DNA of 64,000 nt from Psychromonas sp. SA13A (GTDB taxonomy: Bacteria > Pseudomonadota > Gammaproteobacteria > Enterobacterales > Psychromonadaceae), in the NCBI RefSeq assembly GCF_011378715.1, contig NZ_WTKU01000016.1, positions 1-64,000 on the forward strand, read 5' to 3'. Below, piece by piece: positions 9,390 through 19,548 of the stretch. Below the pieces are notes generated by a model. The model saw only the letters and a program-made list of their open reading frames with translations, had not been told where the DNA came from and did not search any database. The translations under genes and the position numbers were made by a program. Numbering within the stretch: position 1 is the first letter of the stretch; every line of letters starts with the position of its first letter.

Positions 9390-9839
9390 TTACCAAGTGC
9401 CGGTGTTTTCCATTGAAGCCCAAGGCTCTGATGCTGCTAACTTTTTGTCTTTCTGTAATAACTCAATAGAAATATTGTCAGGTGATCTTACAAAGGCCAT
9501 ATGACCATCTCTTGGTGGACGGTTAATAATAACGCCTGCTGCTTGTAGCCTTTCACAAAGTGCGTAAATATCATCGACCTCAAACGCTAAGTGACCAAAA
9601 TTTCTACCTTCGGTGTAACTTTCTGGTTCCCAATTATAGGTGAGCTCAATAAGTGGACTATCTAAGTCTTTTAACTCAGTACCATCTATAATATTTTCGG
9701 GAGCAGTCAGATAAATTAATGAAAACTGACCTTTTTCGTAATCATTTTTTTTAACTAGAACCAGCCCAAGAAGATCACAATAAAAGTGCATAGACTTTTC
9801 TAAATCTTTGACCCTAACCATGGTATGTAAAAAACGCAT
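9390..9839 (-). CDS. VOC-family protein, glyoxalase I-like (lactoylglutathione lyase)
   Basis: Probable metal-dependent glyoxalase I that converts the hemithioacetal of methylglyoxal and glutathione to S-lactoylglutathione. The 149 residues hold two beta-alpha-beta-beta-beta modules. Candidate metal ligands sit at the usual positions: His5 (FLHTMVRV), Glu in PLIELTYNWE, His in FGHLAFEV and Glu in ISIELLQK. E. coli GloA is 135 residues and very similar in these motifs; the C-terminal ASEPWASMENTGTW tail is extra. AAAGGAAAC lies before the ATG. Another VOC function is possible, but all four ligands favour glyoxalase I. Confidence 0.85.
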   Translation of the reverse strand: MRFLHTMVRVKDLEKSMHFYCDLLGLVLVKKNDYEKGQFSLIYLTAPENIIDGTELKDLDSPLIELTYNWEPESYTEGRNFGHLAFEVDDIYALCERLQAAGVIINRPPRDGHMAFVRSPDNISIELLQKDKKLAASEPWASMENTGTW

Positions 9840-10100
9840 ATTGTTTCCTTTTTATAAAGTGAGTTGGTATTCCTATATTGGGTTTAAGCCTGATCAAGTT
9901 GAATAAGGTTTAAACACACTAAAAAGTAATACTACAAAGCATATCATAGGGGGTGGTTTAGTTTCGATAAACTATTGTAATTCAGTCTGTAAGTATTGTT
10001 GAAGAGTTAATGTTACTTGAGTGTGAAGGCTGTTAGAAAAGGGGCTAATCACAGAAGTTGATTGTCATCATCTGATTGAGAGGAGTTTGTTCCGACTCAA

Positions 10101-10130
10101 ATAAGCAGCTTATAAGGGTAAGCTGCTTAT
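10101..10130 (-). terminator. Hairpin downstream of roxA, probable terminator
   Basis: Perfect 12-bp inverted repeat (ATAAGCAGCTTA / TAAGCTGCTTAT, 6-base loop), 24 bp past the roxA stop codon. The U-tract on the minus strand is short (TTATTTG), so termination strength is uncertain. The rest of 9840-10153 holds no gene. Confidence 0.6.
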
Positions 10131-10153
10131 CTATCTATTTAATTATATTAAAA

Positions 10154-11281
10154 CTATTCTGCGTACCAATAACCGAGGTTTACTAGTTTGGTAAATAGCG
10201 TTAATGCTTCCGGCTCATCTTTAAATAATACTATCAACTCACTGGCTGCTTCATCTTGATCGCATAAATAATGGGCAAGTTCAACAAAACCTGAAACGTC
10301 ATAAACACCTCCGTTGATAAAGACTTGTTTAGGTGTTTGCTCGAAATACACCGCGCGTAATCCACCTAAGCGTGTAAATATCGCACCGTCTTCTAAAAAT
10401 TCGATAATATCTTCATTTTCAAGCGGATATTCTGGGATTGCGATATCTAATTCATGTTTTGCTTCACTAATCATGCGTCCAAACCACGGGATTAAATGCT
10501 CGGGTGTTTGGCAATTTTCTAACATCACTTGATGTAGTTTTTCTAACTCTGCTTGTTCGATACAACCTGGATTTTCACGTACTTGCATTGGAATATCAGT
10601 ATAACGTAATGCATTTTCGTAGTTATCAATATTGTAATCAGTAAAGCTACTGAGTAAGTCATTTTGATCTGGTGCACGGAAACCAACACTGTAATTAAGT
10701 GAAGGTTCAATAGCATAACCTTCATGTGGGCAGCCACTTGGAATATAAAGAATATCGCCTGGTTCCATTTCAACATCAATAGCCGCTTCAAAAGGGCCGC
10801 AATGTTTCAACGCGCCGTGTGCTGCGAACTCAGGTAATGGTTGACGTGCACCAACACGCCAATGACGCTTTCCTTGGCCTTGGATAATAAACACATCGTA
10901 GTTGTCGATATGGGGGCCGACGCCACCTTTAGGCGTTGAATAGCTGATCATTAAATCATCGATTCGCCAGTTTGGTAAAAAGCGAAATGGTCGTACTAAC
11001 TGCTGTGCATCTGGGTGCCAATGATCCACGGCTTGTACTAATAAAGTTGCACCTTCTTCTTCTAAACGTTCAAAGGTTTTAAAAGGTCCGCACTCTGCTT
11101 GCCACTGATCGCTTTCAAGATAAACCAAGCGGCTTTCTAAATCTTCTTCCATGGCCAAACCAGCTAATTCATCAGGTGCAATAGGATCTTGAAAATCCAC
11201 AAAACCTTGTTTGATAAAGGTTGGTTTTTGTTGCCAGTAGTCATCTAAAAACTGGTTAATTTCAAAATTAAGTTCAAACAT
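10154..11281 (-). CDS. roxA: Ribosomal protein uL16 arginine 3-hydroxylase (RoxA/YcfD)
   Basis: JmjC-type 2-oxoglutarate/Fe(II) oxygenase that hydroxylates an Arg of 50S protein uL16. It aligns along its whole length with E. coli YcfD (373 residues), with blocks such as DPIAPDELAGLAME near residue 30, WRIDDLMISYS near 104 and PGDILYIPSGCPHEGYA. Iron ligands are His124 and Asp126 (GPHIDNYD) and the His of PHEGYA. A winged-helix-like C-terminal domain ends in NLGYWYAE. I start at ATG 11281 (375 residues, AAAGG upstream), which matches the E. coli N-terminus; an in-frame ATG at 11338 would add 19 unmatched residues. Divergent from the EamA gene. Confidence 0.92.
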   Translation of the reverse strand: MFELNFEINQFLDDYWQQKPTFIKQGFVDFQDPIAPDELAGLAMEEDLESRLVYLESDQWQAECGPFKTFERLEEEGATLLVQAVDHWHPDAQQLVRPFRFLPNWRIDDLMISYSTPKGGVGPHIDNYDVFIIQGQGKRHWRVGARQPLPEFAAHGALKHCGPFEAAIDVEMEPGDILYIPSGCPHEGYAIEPSLNYSVGFRAPDQNDLLSSFTDYNIDNYENALRYTDIPMQVRENPGCIEQAELEKLHQVMLENCQTPEHLIPWFGRMISEAKHELDIAIPEYPLENEDIIEFLEDGAIFTRLGGLRAVYFEQTPKQVFINGGVYDVSGFVELAHYLCDQDEAASELIVLFKDEPEALTLFTKLVNLGYWYAE

Positions 11282-11511
11282 AGGGTACTGCCTTTGTGGT
11301 TCAAATAATCTGAAGTGTAACAGGTCACCTGTATGCACGATAGTGATACAAATTATACTTTGTAAGAGGATTTAAATTAGATTGCTTTAAGGCTAATAGC
11401 TTAGTAATGTGATCGGCCGATTTAAGATGGTTCGCCTCTCCTCATAAATCATTAACAGCGTCTTTTTTAGTTAAAGTACATTCTCTTAGTTAAATCTAGC
11501 AAGGAAGTAGC

Positions 11512-12450
11512 ATGGATAGCACGGTTAAGTTTGATAAAGTCACTGGATTACTTGCTGGCTTGATGATGGTGATGATTTGGTATGGTTGGATCATTATTTC
11601 AAAATGGGGACTTTCCCGTGCATTAACAGTTTGGGATGTGACTGGGGTACGTTTCGTTACTGCTGGCATGATTGTATTGGTTTACGCCTTACTCAGTAAA
11701 ACATCGATTAAAGCCCTGTTTACAGCACCTATCATCATTTGTAGTTTATGTTGTGGAACGTTTTATGTCTGTGCTAGTTTGATTGGGTTGCTGATGTCTG
11801 ATGCTGCTAATACCGGGGTAATTATCAATGGCTCGTTACCTATTATGTGCGCGGCGATTGTTTTTGTATGGAAAAAAGTCCGTTTAAATAATGCGCAATA
11901 TGTTGGCGTTTTTCTTATTTTAGTAGCCAATGTACTTTTATTCACCAGTACCGGAGGTGCAACAATCAGTGCATTGTTATGGCTGTTGATAGCGGCTTTT
12001 GCGATTGCCTTTTATTCTGTTTCTATGAGGGTATGGGGCTTGAACTTGAAGACCGTTATGATTTCCGTGCCATTGATTAATGCTTTGTTCTTTACGCCTA
12101 TTTGGTATTTTTTACCCAGTAATATCAGCAGTGCACCACTTGATGAGATCGTACTTCAAGGTATTTATCAAGGCATAGTGGTGAGTATCATTGCATTATT
12201 TTGCATGACTTACTCTATTAATAAATTAGGAGCGGTATCCGCTGCAACGATCATGGCTTTGGTTCCGATTGTGTCAGTTATATTAGCCATGATTTTCTTA
12301 GAGCAGGTGATGACATTACAAATGTTTATCTCTATCCTCGTGTGTTCCTTTGGTATTGCTTGTTATAGTGGATTACAGCCATTTTTAATTTGGTTAAAAA
12401 GCAATAAAAAAGGCAACCCGAAGGTTGCCTCAAAGCAAAGTAATCGTTAA
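11512..12450 (+). CDS. EamA/DMT-family transporter
   Basis: Inner-membrane permease of the drug/metabolite transporter superfamily. The 312 residues fold into about ten hydrophobic helices arranged as two EamA repeats (about 10-140 and 150-290). Repeat 1 has GVRFVTAGMIVL; repeat 2 has LGAVSAATIMALVPI followed by an E-Q pair in ILAMIFLEQV, both common in the family. The substrate cannot be inferred. AAGGAAG precedes the ATG. The 3' end of the gene contains a hairpin that reads as a terminator on the opposite strand, for convergent purB. Confidence 0.85.
   Translation: MDSTVKFDKVTGLLAGLMMVMIWYGWIIISKWGLSRALTVWDVTGVRFVTAGMIVLVYALLSKTSIKALFTAPIIICSLCCGTFYVCASLIGLLMSDAANTGVIINGSLPIMCAAIVFVWKKVRLNNAQYVGVFLILVANVLLFTSTGGATISALLWLLIAAFAIAFYSVSMRVWGLNLKTVMISVPLINALFFTPIWYFLPSNISSAPLDEIVLQGIYQGIVVSIIALFCMTYSINKLGAVSAATIMALVPIVSVILAMIFLEQVMTLQMFISILVCSFGIACYSGLQPFLIWLKSNKKGNPKVASKQSNR
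12405..12430 (-). terminator. purB terminator embedded in the 3' end of the EamA gene
   Basis: On the minus strand AGGCAACC-TTCG-GGTTGCCT is followed by six T. This is a perfect 8-bp stem with a stable UUCG loop. It lies 110 bp past the purB stop and inside the last 15 codons of the convergent transporter gene. On the plus strand no T-run follows, so it is one-directional. Confidence 0.85.
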
Positions 12451-12541
12451 GTCATTTATCTTTAATGCAAGGTGAGAAGCGTCGTTTATGTTTTAAATGA
12501 GCACTTTTCAACAATCAAGTAAGCTTAAATGACAATACGAT

Positions 12542-13921
<1,380 letters not shown>

Positions 13922-13986
13922 CTAATGATATGTAGGTTGTTTAAATAGTTGCTTTGTTCCCCGGTTAGGAAACGTCAATTCGTGTT

Positions 13987-14616
13987 TTAAGTTCGTAGTA
14001 AATTTTGTTTTGTTTGGTGCACTAACGCTTTACGCGATAATAATAATTGACGACGTTTGCCGCCAATTTGACGCCACAATACAGTCGCGCGAACACCGGC
14101 TAATAATAAAGCGCGAATTTTATGCTGTGTATGTTCTTGTTGCAAGTAAGCAGGATTACCGTTTACTTGAATTTTAGGACCCAAATTACTTATCAGGTCT
14201 TTATAGATAGAATCTAAGTTGCTTAATACGCTGCTGTCATCAATTTCAAAGTGAGCTAATTGGCGATTAACTTGATTAATACGTTCACCGAGCAAGTTTA
14301 AAGCTCCTGAATTTGCAGAGAGTTTTCGTTCTAACGCCATTAAGCCTGCTACGTATTTGGTGATTTGCATGTTACGGCTACCATCAGCATTATCGAGTTG
14401 TGCAATCACTGTTTTATAACCTAATTTTAGTGCGTCATGCCCACCAAAAATATCTAAAGGTGCTGCGCTATCGGTACGCATAATCGAGCGTAAAGAAGCA
14501 TTAAATGCGACAGCATCAGGACACATACCTTTGTTCGCTATTTTATCAACTAAGTAGGCAGCTTGGCACATTGCTGCAAAAGCAATGCTTCGAGATTCTA
14601 ACGTATGGAATGACAT
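13987..14616 (-). CDS. hflD: HflD, high-frequency-lysogenisation protein homologue
   Basis: Membrane-associated all-helical protein. In E. coli it binds the lambda CII activator and hinders its DNA binding; its normal role in cells without lambda is unclear. The 209 residues match the family (213 in E. coli), starting with ESRSIAFAAMCQAAYLVD and containing LGERINQVNRQLAHFE. Its place between mnmA and purB is the family's usual context and is the main support for the call. No transmembrane segment is evident. Confidence 0.9.
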   Translation of the reverse strand: MSFHTLESRSIAFAAMCQAAYLVDKIANKGMCPDAVAFNASLRSIMRTDSAAPLDIFGGHDALKLGYKTVIAQLDNADGSRNMQITKYVAGLMALERKLSANSGALNLLGERINQVNRQLAHFEIDDSSVLSNLDSIYKDLISNLGPKIQVNGNPAYLQQEHTQHKIRALLLAGVRATVLWRQIGGKRRQLLLSRKALVHQTKQNLLRT

Positions 14617-14765
14617 AATGAATACACTTCTAATTTGAATAACTGTTGAACAAAATACTATCGACCTTTAGTACGTTATTGTTGAATACTCCGTTGCTTC
14701 TCTTTTTAAAAAGTTGCATTACCCGAGAAAATATTAATCGCTTAATGCTTACAACTGAGTTAACG

Positions 14766-15869
14766 TTACTTCTGTAAATGTTGGTCGATAATCGCACCAC
14801 CTAAACACACTTCATCAAGATAAAATACGGCTGATTGCCCAGGGGTCACAGCAGCTTGAGGCTGATCGAAAATAACCTCTAGGGTATCATCATCTATCGG
14901 ATTGACTGTGCATGGAATATCAGTTTGGCGGTAACGCGTTTTTACTGTACATCTGAAACTTTCTTTTTTAGGCGTTCTATCAACCCAATCACATTTTTTA
15001 GCAATCAAACCATAGGAAAACAGAGCTGGATGATCAGCACCTTGTGCCACCAATAAGCGATTATTTTCCATATCTTTACCCACTACATACCATGGGTTTT
15101 CATTAGAATTTTGTAAACCGCCAATACCAAGACCTTTACGTTGCCCTAAAGTGTGGTACATCAGTCCTTGATGTTGACCAATGACTTCATTATCTGGCGT
15201 TACAATATCGCCAGGCTGTGCAGGTAAATAAGTTTGCAAAAAGTCAGTGAATTTACGCTCACCAATAAAACAAATACCAGTACTGTCTTTTTTGTTATGG
15301 GTGACTAAATCTTGTTCTTCTGCAATACGACGCACTTCTGGTTTTTCTAATTCACCAACTGGGAATAAGGTTTTTGCGATTTGCTCGCCACCGACTGCGT
15401 ATAAAAAGTAGCTTTGATCTTTATTATTATCGACACCACGTAGCAGTTGTGCTTGCCCATCTACATCTCGACGTCGACAATAATGGCCTGTAGCAATAAA
15501 ATCAGCGCCTAAATCTTCAGCTGCAAATTCTAAAAAGGCTTTAAATTTAATTTCTTTATTACACATGATGTCTGGATTTGGGGTACGTCCGGCTTTGTAC
15601 TCTTCTAAGAAATGCTCAAATACATTATCCCAATATTCAGCTGCAAAGTTGATGGTATGTAACTTAATACCTAACTTATCACAGACAGCTTGTGCATCTT
15701 GTAGATCCTGAGCAGCTGAACAATACTCATCGGTATCATCCTCTTCCCAGTTCTTCATGAATAAGCCTTCTACTTGATAGCCTTGCTGCTGTAATAAATA
15801 AGCAGATACTGAGGAATCAACACCACCGGAAATACCGACGATCACTTTAGTTTGGCTATTGTCTTTCAT
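14766..15869 (-). CDS. mnmA: tRNA-specific 2-thiouridylase MnmA
   Basis: Adds sulfur to U34 of tRNA-Lys, -Glu and -Gln, taking sulfur from the Tus relay and using ATP. The 367 residues match E. coli MnmA (368). The PP-loop [15 protein letters not shown] is at about residues 12-26. The two catalytic cysteines lie in [11 protein letters not shown] (about 102) and [12 protein letters not shown] (about 199). [15 protein letters not shown] begins the central domain and a C-terminal beta-barrel follows. GGAG lies upstream of the ATG. First gene of mnmA-hflD-purB; the gap to hflD is 150 bp with no terminator seen. Confidence 0.96.
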   Translation of the reverse strand: MKDNSQTKVIVGISGGVDSSVSAYLLQQQGYQVEGLFMKNWEEDDTDEYCSAAQDLQDAQAVCDKLGIKLHTINFAAEYWDNVFEHFLEEYKAGRTPNPDIMCNKEIKFKAFLEFAAEDLGADFIATGHYCRRRDVDGQAQLLRGVDNNKDQSYFLYAVGGEQIAKTLFPVGELEKPEVRRIAEEQDLVTHNKKDSTGICFIGERKFTDFLQTYLPAQPGDIVTPDNEVIGQHQGLMYHTLGQRKGLGIGGLQNSNENPWYVVGKDMENNRLLVAQGADHPALFSYGLIAKKCDWVDRTPKKESFRCTVKTRYRQTDIPCTVNPIDDDTLEVIFDQPQAAVTPGQSAVFYLDEVCLGGAIIDQHLQK

Positions 15870-16122
15870 AAATTATTCTCCAACGAATTCAGCGCCAGAT
15901 TTTAGCAGAATTCAGGCGCAATTAAACTAATAATGTGAGCGAGATAACGTAGCTTAATTAAACGCTCGGTATTGTTTGATTTTCAGCTGTTTTATTTGGC
16001 TATTAAAAAATAAAGCTGCTTATAAAAAAGGAAATAATAATAGGGTGGTACGATATAAATTTAAGGAAGTGAGTAAGGTTGGTATCGAGTGTTAAATCAT
16101 TTAACTATTTAATGTTTCTCTC

Positions 16123-16162
16123 CCTAACTTCAGCACAGAATAATGAATGCGTTGAAGTTAGG
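16123..16162 (-). terminator. Hairpin downstream of the chemoreceptor gene
   Basis: A perfect 10-bp inverted repeat, CCTAACTTCA / TGAAGTTAGG, with a 20-base loop lies 37 bp past the chemoreceptor stop. No U-tract follows, so it may be a terminator needing other factors or an mRNA-end stabiliser. The remainder of the 330-bp mnmA-chemoreceptor gap shows no gene. Confidence 0.4.
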
Positions 16163-16198
16163 TTGTTGAGGTGAAATCATCGTCATTGTCGATAAAGC

Positions 16199-18322
16199 TT
16201 ATGCAGCGCGTTTAGATACCTCAAAACGTTCAACTAATTTGTTGAGGCGTAATACGGCATTTTGAACCAATGTGGTTTGATGGATTAATTGTTGTGAGGA
16301 CGTTTCCATTTCTGTGGTTGTGGTGTGAGCTTGTTGTGCTGTTGCACCATGTCGCTCACTATTACTGGCAATTTGATTCATGGTATTGAACATTGACTCG
16401 ACTGCGCTTTGTAATTTGAGGCTTCTTTCTCCTGAATCTAAGGCTAAGCTGTTTTGATCAACATTGGTTACCCCTTGCTGCATATACTTAACAGCCATTT
16501 CAGATTCGCTACTTAATTTCGACATAATATTGCCGATATGCTTGGCTGCTTCTGATGTTCTAGTGGCAAGGTTACGAACTTCATCGGCAACGACGGAGAA
16601 GCCACGGCCATGTTCACCAGCTCTAGCGGCTTCAATGGCTGCATTTAATGCCAACAGGTTGGTTTGTTCGGTTATCCCCGTAATTAAAGTCACTATCGCT
16701 TCTATCTCTTTCATCTGACCATTAACGTCATTCACGCTTTTAGCTGAGGCTAATACGATATCTTTAATTTGAGCGGTATTATTCACTGCTTGTGTATATT
16801 CCTGTTGCGTTTTACTAACAACATCTAACATCAATTCATTCATTGCTTGTGCGGAAGCGGTGGCACTGGCTATTTCACCTTGCTGCTCGTGCGATAGTTG
16901 CAACATAGAGTCAATGGAGCCCGTGGTAGTTTTACTTGCTCCATCGACATTAATACTGTGCCGTAACATCGATTCACTGACAGTATTGACTTCACTAGAT
17001 GCATGGATCATTTCACCTAACATATTATCTAACCGATCGATAAAACTGTTTATCCAACGGCCCATATCTCCGGATTCATCTGCACTAAACTTAGTGGTGT
17101 CAAAGCGTTGATTTAGGTTTGCATCACCTTCTGCAAGCATTTGTAAAACGTCGACCATATGCTTTAAACGCGACGTGATTGGCTTTAAACCAAAACTACA
17201 AAAACCAATTACCCCTATTATTAATGCAACTGCAATTAAAACACTATTCTGTAAGGCACTTAAGGACATTACATAGGAGAATGCGACGGCACTAAAAAAG
17301 GGTAGGGCAATACTTAATAATAGCTTTTTACCCAAAGTATAAGTGAGTGAACGGTGACGATAAACTTCTTCTAAGTCTGCTTCACACATCATGCCCCATA
17401 TATCTGGTGATCCGGGTAGTTGGAAGGTCACCCCTTTTCCAATCACTGGAATATGTCGGTAGTCAGAATAACCGGGATAATCAACATACAAATTTTCTCC
17501 GTGTTTAATTGTTTCTCTGACTCCTGGGTGTAATTGTTGCGTAGCAGGATCGGTAAAACGTATTTCAAACTCCGTATGCTGTTGTATTTTTACTGTTCCC
17601 CATTGTGTGTGCACACCCGATTTAAGGTTTTCACCATGAGAAAAAGCATTGTCTTCAAATCGCGATCGAGAAAGCGCAGTACCGCTGCTAATGGTAGGAT
17701 CTTGGTTCGATTTAACCATAAAAATATAATTATCACCGGACTCACTGTAAATGTGTCCCGCTTCGCGTTGAATCAGATCCCCCATTACATCATTAGGGAC
17801 TCGTCCGCACAAACAGCCTATGACTTGATTGTCCTTTATAATAGGTTGGTAAAACATTAATGTAACGGCATCATGAAAGTTAGAACTTGATGGCCCAATT
17901 AATTGCGTTTGCGAGTCTAAATAAGGGCCGTGCAAAAAAGGAGCCTGTAACCCTTTTGTAAGTATTGCTTGGTCTATTTTATGTTGTATAGGATTGTGAT
18001 AACTAGAGGCTACAATTTGTCCATCTTCCATTACGATAAATAATTCTGAAAAATCATTGTTTCTTGTTAATAAGCTTTGTAACGACGTTTCCCATTGTGC
18101 TTGAGGTTGGGAGGAGATGTATAAAGCGCCATCATGAAGAAAATTCCATTGTGTACTAACCCATGATGTTAAAATGTGTACTCGCGTTTCAGCAGTGCTA
18201 GTAAAGGTTTGTTCGAGTATTTTTTTACGATCTTTATTCAACCAACAAGCTTTTCCTAATGCAAGTTTGCCAGTTGCGCCAAGCCATGGTAACCAATGTT
18301 TTTCTTTAGCGGTTAGATCCAT
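16199..18322 (-). CDS. Methyl-accepting chemotaxis protein with N-terminal Cache-like sensor before the membrane segments
   Basis: Chemoreceptor that would signal through CheW/CheA. The 707 residues begin with about 325 soluble residues resembling a Cache/PAS-like sensor. Two closely spaced membrane helices follow at about 332-354 and 357-378, then a HAMP-like region (about 380-435) and the cytoplasmic signalling domain. The signalling hairpin tip reads [20 protein letters not shown], the family hallmark. Classical receptors have a membrane helix at each end of the sensor; here none precedes it, so the sensor is predicted to be cytoplasmic (inference). No C-terminal NWETF-type CheR/CheB tether is present. 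AAGGG lies upstream of the ATG. The ligand is unknown. Confidence 0.88.
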   Translation of the reverse strand: MDLTAKEKHWLPWLGATGKLALGKACWLNKDRKKILEQTFTSTAETRVHILTSWVSTQWNFLHDGALYISSQPQAQWETSLQSLLTRNNDFSELFIVMEDGQIVASSYHNPIQHKIDQAILTKGLQAPFLHGPYLDSQTQLIGPSSSNFHDAVTLMFYQPIIKDNQVIGCLCGRVPNDVMGDLIQREAGHIYSESGDNYIFMVKSNQDPTISSGTALSRSRFEDNAFSHGENLKSGVHTQWGTVKIQQHTEFEIRFTDPATQQLHPGVRETIKHGENLYVDYPGYSDYRHIPVIGKGVTFQLPGSPDIWGMMCEADLEEVYRHRSLTYTLGKKLLLSIALPFFSAVAFSYVMSLSALQNSVLIAVALIIGVIGFCSFGLKPITSRLKHMVDVLQMLAEGDANLNQRFDTTKFSADESGDMGRWINSFIDRLDNMLGEMIHASSEVNTVSESMLRHSINVDGASKTTTGSIDSMLQLSHEQQGEIASATASAQAMNELMLDVVSKTQQEYTQAVNNTAQIKDIVLASAKSVNDVNGQMKEIEAIVTLITGITEQTNLLALNAAIEAARAGEHGRGFSVVADEVRNLATRTSEAAKHIGNIMSKLSSESEMAVKYMQQGVTNVDQNSLALDSGERSLKLQSAVESMFNTMNQIASNSERHGATAQQAHTTTTEMETSSQQLIHQTTLVQNAVLRLNKLVERFEVSKRAA

Positions 18323-18962
18323 TTTATATCCCTTAATACTATTTTATTAACAGGATAAGCAAATTAAATACCAAGTACTCACCATGAGGTATTTAATTTT
18401 TTTTGCCATTTAAAACATAGAGTTATATTTTTGCTATTCGAGATCTTTTATGTTGCAGCTATTTTTATTTAGTTTTATTGTATGACTTAATTGATTTTTG
18501 CTCTAATTTGGGGCGATTGGCTTATTTTGGTGCACTTAAATGACGGGAGGCAGTTGTCTTATAACCCATCCCTTTTACTTGCCGTTTCTCATTCAGATGT
18601 TTTTTTGAGTGTAAAATCATTATGTTGTGTACTGAAATGACTGTTTATAATAACTATTTTTAGATATTGATGAGGCTCGTAAAACAAGACGTTTACTTAC
18701 CTATTTATTGAAACTTAATAACAGGTTTATCGAAACTTATTGAAAAATAAAAGCTGCAAAATTTGTTATTTAACCTCGATTCAGGCTCTCAATTCTGATT
18801 AATGAAAGAGGAATTATATTTAAAATCATAAAATTATATTTTTGGGCTATACAGAGCCGTTAGTTTTACGTAATTCAAGGCGAGTTATTGAGAGATAGTT
18901 TAACGAAGAAATCCGCGGAAAGAACGGTGTTCTATCGCTTTGCTTATCCAGGGCTTAGGTTA
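18323..18962. other. 640-bp intergenic region with one terminator-like hairpin
   Basis: No convincing gene on either strand; the longest ATG-started frames are about 13 codons. An inverted repeat at 18361-18372 and 18388-18399 (AAATTAAATACC / GGTATTTAATTT) is followed by T-rich sequence on the plus strand. It therefore reads as a plus-strand terminator although no plus-strand gene lies upstream. It also falls in the leader of the minus-strand chemoreceptor. The 18,840-18,962 stretch is less AT-rich than its surroundings, but I recognise nothing in it. Confidence 0.4.
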
Positions 18963-19259
18963 TTAAGAGACTAACTCTGGACCCAAACGAAGACGTGCTT
19001 CATCGGCGTCAAAATAGTCTTTGTCAGTTAATAGGTGCGTTAACTGTTGCATTGAAATTTCTTTATTGGCGATTAAATTCAGAATACGTTGTTTACAGTG
19101 ATTAATAGTTGTGTCTTCATCTAACGCTAAGTATTCACGGCAAAAGTACAGTTGTGGTAAACCTAAAGAGAAAGCCGTTAATTGTGCGAATTGCATGGCA
19201 TTTAGTGTGAGGGTTATTTTTTCGAATTCTACTTGTGTGCTTTTAATATCATCTGACAT
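18963..19259 (-). CDS. Small hypothetical protein, 98 residues
   Basis: I do not recognise this protein. It is soluble, acidic and predicted mainly helical, with no signal peptide or membrane segment. The middle carries QLYFCREYLALDED with a single Cys, and the C-terminus reads DADEARLRLGPELVS. The frame is clean and codon use resembles its neighbours, which favours a real gene, but the ribosome-binding site is weak. It stands alone between the chemoreceptor and the divergently oriented FAD/Fe-S oxidoreductase, so context gives no function. Confidence 0.6.
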   Translation of the reverse strand: MSDDIKSTQVEFEKITLTLNAMQFAQLTAFSLGLPQLYFCREYLALDEDTTINHCKQRILNLIANKEISMQQLTHLLTDKDYFDADEARLRLGPELVS

Positions 19260-19548
19260 TTAATTGTGCTCATTTAAGGAAATCTTTACAAACTCTACAT
19301 GAAAAACATTAACTTGTCGTTCACAGCGCAGAATTACCCTATCAGGGAAGCACTCATTAGTTAATGTTCTATCCCATACTCACCCCAATAATTTCACTCA
19401 GGTCACATTGTTTAATAATTAATACATTCGGTATTGCAATTTAATCATAACTTTATCGACGCTCAGAAAACTGCTCTTAATATCAATGCTTATGTTTTAA
19501 AAGTAATTGCGATGATTACTTGAACGTTATCGACTTAAATGAGGATAA

